The translations under genes were made by a program, and so were the position numbers. From contig CAZHDW010000001.1 in the NCBI GenBank assembly GCA_964531265.1, positions 1-64,000 on the forward strand: a DNA stretch of 64,000 nt, written 5' to 3'. This document shows, piece after piece, positions 7,416-15,741 of this stretch. Source of the DNA: Hominenteromicrobium sp964531265 (GTDB lineage: Bacteria; Bacillota; Clostridia; Oscillospirales; Acutalibacteraceae). The notes under the pieces were generated by a model. That model was given only the letters and a program-made list of their open reading frames with translations. It had not been told where the DNA came from and ran no database searches. Every line of letters starts with the position of its first letter. Within the stretch, counting starts at the first letter, position 1.

Positions 7416-9507
7416 TATTGCTATAAATAAAGAAAACAGGATAGAGGTGCTTGCCCCGGCAGGAAACCCGGCGGCGCTCAAAGCGGCGGTGTTTTCGGGT
7501 GCGGATGCCGTTTATATGGGCGGTTCTCTTTTTTCTGCGAGAGCCAATGCCGTGAACTTTTCCAATGAGGAAATGGCGGAGGCCGTGAAATTCGCGAGAG
7601 AGCGCAATGTAAAGGTATACGTTACGGTGAATACGCTTCTGAAGGACGATGAGCTTTCGGAAGCTCTTGATTTTTGCGAGTTTCTCTGTTCTTTACCGGT
7701 GGACGGAATACTTGTGCAGGACATGGGTCTTTTCATGCTTTTACGTGAGGCATGTCCCGATATGCCGGTGCATGCATCCACTCAGATGAGTCTGCACACG
7801 CCGGCCGGAGCCAGGCTGCTTGAAGGGCTTGGCTCCACACGTGCGGTGCTTGCACGTGAAATGTCCCTTGAGGAGATACGGGAGGTGTCCGCCGACACCG
7901 ATATAGAGCTTGAGGCCTTTGTTCACGGGGCACTCTGCATGTCACTTTCGGGACAGTGCTATTTCAGTGCGATGCTCGGCGGAAGAAGCGGCAACAGAGG
8001 GCGCTGTGCGCAGACCTGCCGTCTGCCGTTTACGGCGCCGGGTGGCACGGGGCACGACCTCAGCCTTAAGGATATGTCCTTTATAGATAGTATAGATAAG
8101 CTGAGCAGGGCAGGAATATGCTCTGCCAAAATAGAGGGAAGAATGAAGCGTCCGGAGTATGTCGCTGCGGCTTCGGCGGCATGCAGACATGCGGCGGATG
8201 GCGAGCAGGCACCGAAGGAGCTGTTGGATGACCTCGGCGCGGTGTTCTCAAGATCCGGCTTTACGGATGGTTATCTGTCCGCTCAGCGCGGACGGGATAT
8301 GTTTGGTATACGCACCAAGGAGGACGTTGAGGTGGCCTCGTCAACGGTGTTTGCAAATCTTCATTCACTGTATAAAAATGAAATGCAGCGTGTGCCGATA
8401 GCTTTCTCTGCGCGTATATTTGAGGGCGGACACCCGGAGCTCACCGTATCGGACGGTAACTTCACATTAACCGTTACGGATGATGAGCATGTATGCGAGG
8501 CTGCAATCAGGCTGCCCGTGGATACCGAGCGCTGGAAGACGCAGCTCAGAAAGACCGGCGGTACACCGTATCTCTGCGAGAGCGTAGAGCTTGAGACGGA
8601 CGAAAAAACGGCCGTTCCGGCATCGGTGCTGAACGGTTTGCGCAGACGTGCCATTGAGGTTCTCGGAGAGAAACGACGCGAGGGAAGACCTGTGGCGTTC
8701 AATCGACCTGAGCTTAAAAGGGATGGGCACGATTACGAACGGCTGAAGCTTCGCGGCTTCTTCACCTCCGCCGCCCAGGTGCCGCAGAATGCGGTGCTTC
8801 TGGAGCAGGTGGTGCTGCCTCTCGACACGCCGTTAGCCGAGCTTGATGCTCTGCGCGAAAAGGGACTCAGCATATGCCTTTCTCTGCCGAGAGCTATGTG
8901 GGGAATAGAAAAAGCTGTCACCGCGCTCATGAGTGAGCGTGCCGCAGCCGGCTATGAGCATTTTTATGTAGGAAATCTTGCCGGTGTGGAGCTCTGCCGT
9001 GAGCTTTCCGTGCATGCACACGGCGGCTTCTCACTGAACATTTTCAACACTCAGAGCCTCAATGCGTTCGAAAGCCTCGGTCTGCTCGATACCGAGCTGT
9101 CCTTTGAGCTGACAAAGGAGGAAATACAGGGCATCGGCGGTAAGCTTCCCCGTGGAATACTTGTCTACGGCCATCAGCCCCTCATGCTTACAAGAAATTG
9201 CCCACTGGCAAATTCCCCCAAGGGCTGTCTAAACTGTAAACAGGCTGTGTGCATACGTGACAGAAAGGGGATAGATTTCCCGGTTACATGCACCGGATTC
9301 AACGGTGAACGCGTGTATTCCGAGATTTTGAACAGCGTTCCGCTGGTTCTTTCCGATTGGCTGGAGGATATTGCGGCTGATTTCGGCGTAATGCGTTTTT
9401 CTGTGGAAAAGAATGTTGAAATCGAAGAGCTGATAAATGCGTTTGTAAATCGCGAAAAACCGCATGAAAGCTATACTCGTGGGCTTTTCACACGCGGTGT
9501 GCTGTAA
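7408..9507 (+). CDS. U32 family protein (RlhA/TrhP-like RNA hydroxylation factor)
   Basis: A 699-residue protein. The U32 signature is clear around residues 165-205: EAFVHGALCMSLSGQC followed by the GGRSGNRGRCAQTCR stretch. The central segment after about residue 310 (FSARIFEGGHPELTV onward) matches the DUF3656 insertion found in the longer U32 proteins. A second cysteine cluster near residue 605 (NCPLANSPKGCLNCKQAVC) probably helps bind a metal cluster. Long-standing databases call this family collagenase-like peptidase, but characterised members (RlhA, TrhP/YegQ, UbiU/V) act with prephenate and iron-sulfur clusters in hydroxylation. The DUF3656 domain points to the RlhA branch, which modifies 23S rRNA; that is inference. 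The ATG at 7408 follows AAGGA and overlaps zapA by 8 nt. Confidence 0.85.
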   Translation: MSNIAINKENRIEVLAPAGNPAALKAAVFSGADAVYMGGSLFSARANAVNFSNEEMAEAVKFARERNVKVYVTVNTLLKDDELSEALDFCEFLCSLPVDGILVQDMGLFMLLREACPDMPVHASTQMSLHTPAGARLLEGLGSTRAVLAREMSLEEIREVSADTDIELEAFVHGALCMSLSGQCYFSAMLGGRSGNRGRCAQTCRLPFTAPGGTGHDLSLKDMSFIDSIDKLSRAGICSAKIEGRMKRPEYVAAASAACRHAADGEQAPKELLDDLGAVFSRSGFTDGYLSAQRGRDMFGIRTKEDVEVASSTVFANLHSLYKNEMQRVPIAFSARIFEGGHPELTVSDGNFTLTVTDDEHVCEAAIRLPVDTERWKTQLRKTGGTPYLCESVELETDEKTAVPASVLNGLRRRAIEVLGEKRREGRPVAFNRPELKRDGHDYERLKLRGFFTSAAQVPQNAVLLEQVVLPLDTPLAELDALREKGLSICLSLPRAMWGIEKAVTALMSERAAAGYEHFYVGNLAGVELCRELSVHAHGGFSLNIFNTQSLNAFESLGLLDTELSFELTKEEIQGIGGKLPRGILVYGHQPLMLTRNCPLANSPKGCLNCKQAVCIRDRKGIDFPVTCTGFNGERVYSEILNSVPLVLSDWLEDIAADFGVMRFSVEKNVEIEELINAFVNREKPHESYTRGLFTRGVL

Positions 9508-9612
9508 GTGTGGAAAACTCGGTGGAAAGTGTTAAAAGTTAGTTTTCCACACCGAATAAAAAAGCAAAAAAACCGCAGAGTCATGCCGAATTTTGTTTTC
9601 CACAGCGCTGTG
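9508..9612. promoter_or_regulatory. cluster of DnaA-box-like sites with a perfect 12-bp inverted repeat
   Basis: GTGTGGAAAACT (9508-9519) and AGTTTTCCACAC (9541-9552) are perfect inverted copies; a third TTTTCCACA is at 9596-9604 beside the palindrome CACAGCGCTGTG (9601-9612). TTTTCCACA fits the relaxed DnaA consensus TTWTNCACA, so there are three sites in about 95 nt, two facing each other. No T tract follows, so a terminator is unlikely. The region lies between the U32 gene and dut. Confidence 0.4.
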
Positions 9613-9691
9613 AAAAAAGTTTTCAACAGTAAGTGAAAGAAGCTGCGAAAAACTTTGCGGAGAAATATCGTACAGTAAGGGAGAAGGAAAA

Positions 9692-10138
9692 ATGGAACAG
9701 AATATGGTGCTGCGCCTTATGCGCGTAAGAGAAAATGCGATAATACCGAAGCAGGCAACGGTCGGAAGTGCCGGCTATGACCTGTGTGCATGCATTGATG
9801 AGCCCTATACCCTCATGCCGGGTGAAAGATACGTTTTTCCCACGGGCCTTGCAGCGGAGATACCTGCCGGAACAGCCGGCTTCATCTTCACAAGAAGCGG
9901 ACTCGGTGTGAAAAAGGGCGTGCATGTTACAAACGGTGTCGGCGTGGTGGACAGTGACTACCGCGGCGAGATACATGTTGGCCTGCATAACCTGAGTGCC
10001 GAGGCCTATACAGTGCAGCCCGGAGAGCGCGTTGCACAGATGATAATTATGCCGTATTTTGCACCGATAATCGAGGAAGTAGAGTCTCTTTCGGAGACGG
10101 ACAGGGGCGAGGGCGGCTTCGGAAGCACCGGCAAGTGA
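9692..10138 (+). CDS. dut: dUTP diphosphatase
   Basis: A 148-residue trimeric-type dUTPase that hydrolyses dUTP to dUMP and pyrophosphate, keeping uracil out of DNA and supplying dTMP synthesis. The five family motifs are in order: GSAGYDLCA (1), TRSGLGVKKG (2), VGVVDSDYRGEI (3 with catalytic Asp), GERVAQMII (4) and the C-terminal GGFGSTGK arm (5). The length is typical. The ATG follows a purine-rich GGAGAAGGAAAA sequence. Gaps on both sides suggest it is monocistronic. Confidence 0.96.
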   Translation: MEQNMVLRLMRVRENAIIPKQATVGSAGYDLCACIDEPYTLMPGERYVFPTGLAAEIPAGTAGFIFTRSGLGVKKGVHVTNGVGVVDSDYRGEIHVGLHNLSAEAYTVQPGERVAQMIIMPYFAPIIEEVESLSETDRGEGGFGSTGK

Positions 10139-10220
10139 TATGCATTTGGTTGCTTAGACAAAAAGCGGCAGCTTTTTTTGGGAAGATATGATAAAATTCA
10201 AGCTGCACCACTTTTTGTTT

Positions 10221-10249
10221 TTGACTATTGTATTTTTGTGTGATATTAT
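10221..10249 (+). promoter_or_regulatory. sigma-A promoter of the minD-like gene
   Basis: TTGACT, a 17-nt spacer and TATTAT. The expected transcription start is only about a dozen bases before the ATG at 10268, leaving just enough leader for the ACGAGG ribosome site. Confidence 0.65.
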
Positions 10250-10267
10250 ATTATACGAGGTATTATT

Positions 10268-11014
10268 ATGGGTTCAGCTATTGTTGTCACGTCCGGAAAG
10301 GGCGGCGTCGGAAAATCTACGGTTTCGCTTGGGCTGGCTTCGCGGTTTGCTGCCGGGGGCGAGCGTGTGCTGCTGGTGGATTGCGATGCAGGGCTCAGAA
10401 GTCTGGACAGGATGACCGGAACGGAGGAGGCTCTGGTTTTTGATATATCCGATGTGGTGGCGGGAAGATGTGCTCCGTCACAGGCGATATATCCATGTGA
10501 GCTTTCACCGGGTGTATCACTGCTTCCGGCACCTGCAAACGGAGAAGAGCTTGTTCCGGCGCATGTGATGAAGCGACTGATACCTATGCTGAAGAAATAT
10601 TTTGACCGTGTGATACTGGATTCTCCGGCCGGAGTGGGCAGGGGGTTCAGAGCTGCGGCAGCCGCTGCTGACAGCGCAGTCATAGTCTGCAATTCGGAAC
10701 CGGTATGCATAAGGGATGCATCCATAGTTCGTGGTCTTTTGGACGAGCTCGGTGTTTCCGAAAGGCGGCTTGTGATAAATCGGTTCAATGAAGAGTATTT
10801 CAGAAGTGTGGCGGACGGTGCGGATTTTTTGCATGACCTCGATGACGTGATAGATGCCTCGGGTGTGCAGCTTGCCGGCATAGTGCCGGAGGACAGAAAG
10901 CTGTCGGCTGCATTCAGCTGCGGAAGGCTTCCGGGCGATGATTCGCCGGGCCTCATGGCGCTTTCACGTATAGCCTCAAGGCTTAGCGGCGTACATGTTC
11001 CGCTTGTATTGTGA
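10268..11014 (+). CDS. MinD/ParA-family septum-site ATPase
   Basis: A 248-residue deviant-Walker ATPase. The P-loop SGKGGVGKST is at residues 9-18, the second nucleotide segment VLLVDCDAGL near 36, and the Walker B VILDSPAGVG near 118, all as in MinD. MinD places the division septum by cycling on and off the membrane, where it binds through a C-terminal amphipathic helix. Here the last 20 residues (ALSRIASRLSG region) could form a weak one. No minC or minE is adjacent, but methylglyoxal synthase follows at once, and minD beside mgsA is a common Clostridia arrangement, so I favour a MinD orthologue that lost its partners. A general ParA/Mrp-type ATPase remains possible. Confidence 0.75.
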   Translation: MGSAIVVTSGKGGVGKSTVSLGLASRFAAGGERVLLVDCDAGLRSLDRMTGTEEALVFDISDVVAGRCAPSQAIYPCELSPGVSLLPAPANGEELVPAHVMKRLIPMLKKYFDRVILDSPAGVGRGFRAAAAAADSAVIVCNSEPVCIRDASIVRGLLDELGVSERRLVINRFNEEYFRSVADGADFLHDLDDVIDASGVQLAGIVPEDRKLSAAFSCGRLPGDDSPGLMALSRIASRLSGVHVPLVL

Positions 11015-11076
11015 GATGTTTTTTGAATGATCCCACGTTCGGTCAAATCAAAATTCTTTGTTGGGAGGAAATTTAA

Positions 11077-11475
11077 ATGAATATTGCTATCACTGCACAT
11101 GATGCAAAAAAGGAATTGATGGTACAGTTCTGCATAGCCTATTGCGGAATTCTGAGCAGGCACAATCTTTGCGCAACCGGCACCACGGGCAAGCTGGTTT
11201 CCGATGCTACGGGCTTGAGTGTTCAGCGCTTTTTGAGCGGCTCTCAGGGCGGCGAGCAGCAGATAGCTGCACGTATTGCATTTAATGAGATCGACCTTCT
11301 GCTCTTCTTCCGTGATTCCTTGCAGACCAGCGCAATGGATTCGAGTGATAAGAATCTTCTGCGCCTGTGCGATATGCACAATATCCCCGTTGCCACAAAT
11401 ATCGCTACGGCTGAGGTGCTCATCCACGGCCTTGAGCGCGGCGACCTCGATTGGCGCGAGATAGTAAAGATGTGA
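11077..11475 (+). CDS. mgsA: methylglyoxal synthase
   Basis: A 132-residue cytoplasmic enzyme converting dihydroxyacetone phosphate to methylglyoxal and phosphate, a glycolytic bypass used when phosphate is scarce. Family hallmarks are the N-terminal ITAHDAKK, the phosphate-binding CATGTTGKL stretch, SGSQGGEQQIAARI with the active-site region, and DLLLFFRDSL. The length is slightly short of the Escherichia coli enzyme but typical of Firmicutes. A strong GGGAGG precedes the ATG. It lies 62 nt after the minD-like gene and may be cotranscribed with it. The next transcription unit's promoter begins one base after its stop. Confidence 0.95.
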   Translation: MNIAITAHDAKKELMVQFCIAYCGILSRHNLCATGTTGKLVSDATGLSVQRFLSGSQGGEQQIAARIAFNEIDLLLFFRDSLQTSAMDSSDKNLLRLCDMHNIPVATNIATAEVLIHGLERGDLDWREIVKM

Positions 11476-11504
11476 TTGACAGCCGCGCAAAAATGCGGTA
11501 GAGT
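11476..11504 (+). promoter_or_regulatory. sigma-A promoter of the T-box hisS-aspS unit
   Basis: Perfect TTGACA at 11476, a 17-nt spacer and TAGAGT (11499-11504). It starts immediately after the mgsA stop codon. Confidence 0.75.
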
Positions 11505-11510
11505 TTATAT

Positions 11511-11757
11511 AGAGAATATACCGGCGATGATCGGAATTAGTAACCGTAGACATCACTCACAGAGAGCGCAGCCACGGCTGAAAGCTGCGCGTGAAAATAC
11601 GGCGAAGGACACCCGTGAGCTGCACGAAAGTGCGTGTGCTCAGCGTTAATGGGTTTAAGGAGAACGGGAGAAGTCTGCCCGTTTCTTGAAAAAGGGTGGC
11701 ACCACGAACAAGTTTCGTCCCTTATCCGATATCGGATAAGGGACTTTTTTATTTTTT
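11511..11757 (+). ncRNA. T-box riboswitch controlling hisS-aspS
   Basis: A tRNA-sensing transcription attenuator. Stem I has the AGTA loop (GGAATTAGTAACC) and the AGAGAG apical element. The conserved antiterminator box AGGGTGGCACCACG precedes a perfect 14-bp terminator hairpin (11717-11744) with a TTTTTT run. In the specifier loop the sequence is GAA-G-GAC-A: the codon in the usual place, one base after GAA and before a purine, is GAC (Asp, 11608-11610), and CAC (His) overlaps it at 11610-11612. The operon encodes both HisRS and AspRS, so either or both uncharged tRNAs could be sensed. The terminator forms when the tRNA is charged. Confidence 0.93.
11717..11750 (+). terminator. T-box-controlled intrinsic terminator
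   Basis: GTCCCTTATCCGAT with its exact reverse complement, directly followed by TTTTTT. It is the off-state structure of the T-box leader and competes with the antiterminator that contains the GGTGGCACC bulge. Confidence 0.93.
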
Positions 11758-11791
11758 ACGAGATCATTTTGATTTAAGAGAGGAAAATATT

Positions 11792-13081
11792 ATGGAACTC
11801 ATCACAAAAGCCCCGAAGGGTACAAGGGATATAATCCCCGGAGAATCCGAAAAATGGACCATGGTAGAGAACATAATGGCAAATGAAGCCGAGCTGAACG
11901 GATTTGCAGAGATCCGCACACCAGTTTTTGAGCATACAGAGCTCTTCCTGCGCTCGGTGGGTGACACCACGGACGTTGTCGAGAAGCAGATGTATACCTT
12001 CGAGGATAAGGGCGGCCGCTCGGTCACTCTGCGTCCGGAGGGAACAGCGGGCGCTGTTCGTGCAATGCTGGAAAACGGTATGCCGAATAACGGCTATCCG
12101 GTAAAGCTCTACTACAAAACCTCATGCTACCGCTATGAAAAGCCCCAGGCAGGACGTCTCCGCGAGCTGCACCAGTTCGGCGTTGAGATGTTCGGTGCAG
12201 GTGAACCTGCTGCGGATGCTCAGGTAATCATGCTTGCCATGTCCGTCTTTGAGCGCCTCGGCCTCGGAAACGATGTGCAGCTTGCGATAAATTCCATCGG
12301 CTGCCCCACCTGCCGTGCTGAATATCACAAGGCGCTGAAGACCTATTTCTCCTCACGCCGTGAAGAGCTTTGCGAGACCTGCAATTCACGTCTTGAGAGA
12401 AACCCTATGCGTATTCTGGACTGCAAGAGCCCGGTCTGCGGCGCTATCGCTGCCGAGGCACCGAAGATCACTGACTTCCTGTGTGAGGATTGCAGCGCGC
12501 ATTTTGAAAAGGTAAAGAGTCTGCTCAGCGAGGTAGGCATCGAATACACGGTTGATCCGGGTCTTGTACGCGGACTCGACTATTACACACGCACCGTCTT
12601 TGAGTTCCCGTCAAAGCGCTTCGGCTTTGCACTGGGCGGCGGCGGACGCTACGACGGTCTCGTTGAGGAGATCGGCGGAAAGCCCACACCGGCGCTTGGC
12701 TTTGGCCTTGGCTTTGACCGTATCATGATGGCCCTGAATGAGGCCGGAGTGGAGTTCCCAAAGGACGATAAGTGCGAGGTATATGTGGCTTCCATGGGCG
12801 ATAATGCTCAGGTAAAGGCATTTAAGCTCGTAAATGAGCTTCACCGCTGCGGCATTGCGGCGGACTGTGACCTCTGCGCACGCGGACTTAAGGCACAGCT
12901 TAAGTATGCCGATAAGATCGGCGCACGCTACACTGTCGTTATCGGCGACAATGAGCTTGAGGTCGGCAAGGCAGAGCTGAAGAACATGAAGACCGGTGAA
13001 AAGAAGGAGATATCCATCGGCGAGGATTTTATCGATGCATATCTCACAGAAACAACCGCACAGGATGACCTTTCATTCTGA
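11792..13081 (+). CDS. hisS: histidyl-tRNA synthetase
   Basis: A 429-residue class IIa synthetase attaching histidine to tRNA-His using ATP. Visible motifs are KGTRDIIP at the N-terminus, TLRPEGTAGAVRA (ATP/His pocket), REL HQFGVEMFG (motif 2 region), RGLDYYTRTVFEF (the HisRS-specific histidine A segment), and GGGGRYDGL with PALGFGLGFDR (motif 3). An anticodon-binding alpha/beta domain fills the last 100 residues. The start at 11792 follows GAGAGGA; the in-frame start at 11696 would lie inside the T-box terminator. It is the first gene of a T-box operon with aspS, the usual Firmicutes order. Confidence 0.97.
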   Translation: MELITKAPKGTRDIIPGESEKWTMVENIMANEAELNGFAEIRTPVFEHTELFLRSVGDTTDVVEKQMYTFEDKGGRSVTLRPEGTAGAVRAMLENGMPNNGYPVKLYYKTSCYRYEKPQAGRLRELHQFGVEMFGAGEPAADAQVIMLAMSVFERLGLGNDVQLAINSIGCPTCRAEYHKALKTYFSSRREELCETCNSRLERNPMRILDCKSPVCGAIAAEAPKITDFLCEDCSAHFEKVKSLLSEVGIEYTVDPGLVRGLDYYTRTVFEFPSKRFGFALGGGGRYDGLVEEIGGKPTPALGFGLGFDRIMMALNEAGVEFPKDDKCEVYVASMGDNAQVKAFKLVNELHRCGIAADCDLCARGLKAQLKYADKIGARYTVVIGDNELEVGKAELKNMKTGEKKEISIGEDFIDAYLTETTAQDDLSF

Positions 13082-13142
13082 TGTGTCGATTTAGCTGACG
13101 AATAAATAAGCATGTAAACTAACAGGAAAGAGGAAATATACT

Positions 13143-14924
13143 ATGATACAGTCCAGAACACATACCTGCGGCGAGCTCCGTCTTGCCAATGTGGGCGAAA
13201 CAGTAACTATCGTAGGCTGGATGGAGAATATCCGTGAGGTCGGAAGCAATTTTGCATTTGTAGTTCTCCGTGACTTCTACGGCACAACACAGGTGGTCAT
13301 CGAAACAGAAGAAATGATGAACATCGTAAAGCCCCTCAATAAGGAATCCACAATCTCCGTAACGGGTGTTGTACGCGAGCGTACAAGCAAGAACCCGAAG
13401 CAGGCAACAGGTGATATCGAGATCGCTCCCACAGCCATCAGCGTGCTCGGACGCTGCCGCTATAATGAGCTGCCGTTCGAGATCAACCGTTCACGTGAGG
13501 CGGATGAGACACAGCGTCTCAAGTACCGCTATCTCGATCTGCGTAATCCCGAGGTAAAGAACAATATCATTTTGCGCTGCAATGTTGTTTCCGCACTGCG
13601 TCAGGCCATGACCGAGCACGGCTTCCTCGAGATAACAACTCCGATACTCACAGCATCCTCTCCCGAGGGCGCACGTGACTATCTCGTTCCCGCAAGAAAG
13701 CACCCGGGCAAGTTCTATGCTCTGCCCCAGGCTCCGCAGCAGTTTAAGCAGCTCCTCATGACAGCCGGCTTTGACCGTTACTTCCAGATAGCTCCGTGCT
13801 TCCGCGATGAGGACGCACGCGGCGACCGTTCACCCGGTGAGTTCTACCAGATGGATATGGAAATGGCCTTCGCAACACAGGAGGATGTCTTTGCTGTGCT
13901 TGAGGATGTGCTTCCGCCGATCTTTGCAAAGTACGGCACATATGATATCGCTTCCTCAGCTCCCTTTAAGAGAATTCCGTACCGTCAGGCAATGGAGGAG
14001 TACGGCTCCGATAAGCCCGACCTGCGCATTGACCTCAAGGTCAGCGATGTTACCGAGCTGCTCAACGGCATAGGCTTCGCTCCGTTTGAAAACAGCGTTA
14101 TCAAGGCTGTTCCGGTGTCAAACTGCAAGCTGGCAAGAAAGGCAGTCGATAAGCTCTGTGCCGATGTTGAGGTGCAGGCAGGCCACAAGCCGTATTGGTT
14201 CAAGATGGATGAGACCGGTGCCGTTTCCGGCGGTATCGCAAAGTTTATAAATGCCGATCCGGCAGTCGCACAGGCTGTCACAGAGAAGCTCGGACTTGAG
14301 AAGAACACACTGGTATTCCTCTCTGCCGGCAAGCTTGATGAGGCACAGAAGACCGCAGGCGTAATGCGCAAGCTGCTCGGTAATGCCTGCGAAGGACATA
14401 TGGATAAGGAACGCTATGAGTTCTGCTGGATAGTCGATTTCCCGATGTATGAGATGGGTGAGGAATCCGGCGAGCTTGAGTTCTGCCACAACCCGTTCTC
14501 CATGCCGTCCGGCGGTATGGAAACACTGCTCAAGGCTGAGCGTGGCGAGATCGATCCGCTGGATATCATGGCAGATCAGTACGACCTCGTCTGCAACGGC
14601 GTTGAGCTCTCCTCCGGTGCTGTCCGTAACCATGACCCGGAGATCATGATTAAGGCATTTGAAATGGTTCGTCTCGGTGAGGACGACGTTAAGGCCAAGT
14701 TCCCGGCCATGTACAATGCATTCTGCTATGGTGCACCGCCGCACGCGGGTATTGCTCCCGGTGTTGACCGTATGGTCATGCTGCTCGCAGGTGAGGAATC
14801 CATACGCGAGATCATTGCTTTCCCGATGAACAAGAGTGCACAGGATATCATGATGGATGCCCCGTCCACCGTTTCCCAGGCTCAGCTTGACGAGCTGCAT
14901 ATTGCACTTGTCGAGACGGAATGA
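13143..14924 (+). CDS. aspS: aspartyl-tRNA synthetase
   Basis: A 593-residue bacterial-type AspRS. An N-terminal OB-fold anticodon domain (about 1-110, starting HTCGELR) leads into class IIb catalytic motifs: FLEITTPIL (1), CFRDEDARGDRSPGEF (2) and GIAPGVDRMVMLL (3). A bacterial GAD insertion lies at about 290-400. Whether it charges only tRNA-Asp or also tRNA-Asn cannot be judged. An AGAGGAAA ribosome site precedes the ATG. It lies 61 nt after hisS without a terminator, and its stop overlaps the next gene (ATGA), so the three are one operon under the T-box. Confidence 0.97.
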   Translation: MIQSRTHTCGELRLANVGETVTIVGWMENIREVGSNFAFVVLRDFYGTTQVVIETEEMMNIVKPLNKESTISVTGVVRERTSKNPKQATGDIEIAPTAISVLGRCRYNELPFEINRSREADETQRLKYRYLDLRNPEVKNNIILRCNVVSALRQAMTEHGFLEITTPILTASSPEGARDYLVPARKHPGKFYALPQAPQQFKQLLMTAGFDRYFQIAPCFRDEDARGDRSPGEFYQMDMEMAFATQEDVFAVLEDVLPPIFAKYGTYDIASSAPFKRIPYRQAMEEYGSDKPDLRIDLKVSDVTELLNGIGFAPFENSVIKAVPVSNCKLARKAVDKLCADVEVQAGHKPYWFKMDETGAVSGGIAKFINADPAVAQAVTEKLGLEKNTLVFLSAGKLDEAQKTAGVMRKLLGNACEGHMDKERYEFCWIVDFPMYEMGEESGELEFCHNPFSMPSGGMETLLKAERGEIDPLDIMADQYDLVCNGVELSSGAVRNHDPEIMIKAFEMVRLGEDDVKAKFPAMYNAFCYGAPPHAGIAPGVDRMVMLLAGEESIREIIAFPMNKSAQDIMMDAPSTVSQAQLDELHIALVETE

Positions 14925-15529
14925 GCTATTCACCGACAATAAAGAGCTATACCGGAGAGCGTTTCTCGGATGTTGATTTTACCGATGCGGCGCTCTCCGG
15001 CTGCACCTTTGTCAACTGCGATTTCAGGGGGACGGTTTTCTCGGGTGCACTGTTTGAAAAATGTCGATTTTCGGCATGCCGCTTTGATTTTGCACAGCTA
15101 AACGATACCTTTTTTCGCGATACCGCGATAGAGAACTGTACATTTTCGGCGGCAAGCCTTTTTGTTGCGGAATTAAGGGACTGTCGCTGCACGGGCTGCA
15201 CCTTTGCCGGGGCCGAGCTTTCCGGCTGGACGGTGAGGGGCGGTATGCTCGACTATTGCTCGCTTGATGAGGCCAAGCTTAAGAAGCAGAATTTTTCTGG
15301 AGTCAGTCTGCGCGGAGTGAATTTCAGCGATGCCGACCTTGAAAAGGCCGACCTCTCGGGCTGTGACCTGACGGAGACTGTTTTTCGCAATACAAAGCTT
15401 AAGGGTGCGGATATGCGCCGCGCCAAATGGAACAGAACCGATATACGCTATGCCCTGATGCAGGACACTGCCATAGATATAGATGCGGCAGTATATATTG
15501 CCGGCGTGCTCGGTGCGGTTCTTAAATGA
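14921..15529 (+). CDS. pentapeptide-repeat protein of unknown role
   Basis: A 202-residue protein made almost wholly of A(D/N)LXX-type pentapeptide units (for example FTDAAL, CTFVNCDF, VNFSDADLEKADLSG), predicted to fold as a right-handed four-sided beta helix. It has no signal peptide or membrane segment. Its four-base overlap with aspS (ATGA) indicates translational coupling within the hisS-aspS operon. Some family members are gyrase-protecting DNA mimics (Qnr, MfpA), but most have no known role, and I see nothing that assigns one here. The cysteine content of the repeats is fairly high. Confidence 0.85.
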   Translation: MSYSPTIKSYTGERFSDVDFTDAALSGCTFVNCDFRGTVFSGALFEKCRFSACRFDFAQLNDTFFRDTAIENCTFSAASLFVAELRDCRCTGCTFAGAELSGWTVRGGMLDYCSLDEAKLKKQNFSGVSLRGVNFSDADLEKADLSGCDLTETVFRNTKLKGADMRRAKWNRTDIRYALMQDTAIDIDAAVYIAGVLGAVLK

Positions 15530-15609
15530 TATTTCTTTTCAAAGTACTTGACAGCAATTATGTCAACAGAATTATGTATAGTACATATTGAGACTGTAAT
15601 TAAACTGTA

Positions 15610-15625
15610 ACACAATATGTTGTGT
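15610..15625 (+). promoter_or_regulatory. NrdR box
   Basis: ACACAATATGTTGTGT is nearly palindromic and fits the NrdR operator consensus ACACWATATMTWGTGT. It ends 6 nt upstream of the -35 of the nrdD promoter. NrdR boxes usually occur in pairs; a possible degenerate partner lies around 15580-15595 but is weak. Confidence 0.8.
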
Positions 15626-15631
15626 GTTCGA

Positions 15632-15660
15632 TTGACAGCGCCGAACGAACGCGGTATAAT
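15632..15660 (+). promoter_or_regulatory. perfect consensus sigma-A promoter of nrdD
   Basis: TTGACA, exactly 17 nt, TATAAT: the full consensus, paired with the adjacent NrdR box. Strong basal transcription held in check by a repressor is the simplest reading. Confidence 0.9.
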
Positions 15661-15741
15661 ATGTTCCGGTCGGCGTTGTGTCTTGTTTTGATGTGGGATG
15701 CGGCTTCCGGGCCGCAAAAGTGCGGGAAAGGATAATCAGAG

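Noticed and set aside
9508..9552. Intrinsic terminator after the U32 gene
   Set aside because: The inverted repeat is perfect but followed by an A-rich, not T-rich, tract on the plus strand; DnaA-like sites explain it better.
10246..11556. A 436-codon minus-strand frame across minD-like and mgsA
   Set aside because: It runs over two clear plus-strand genes and part of the T-box leader.
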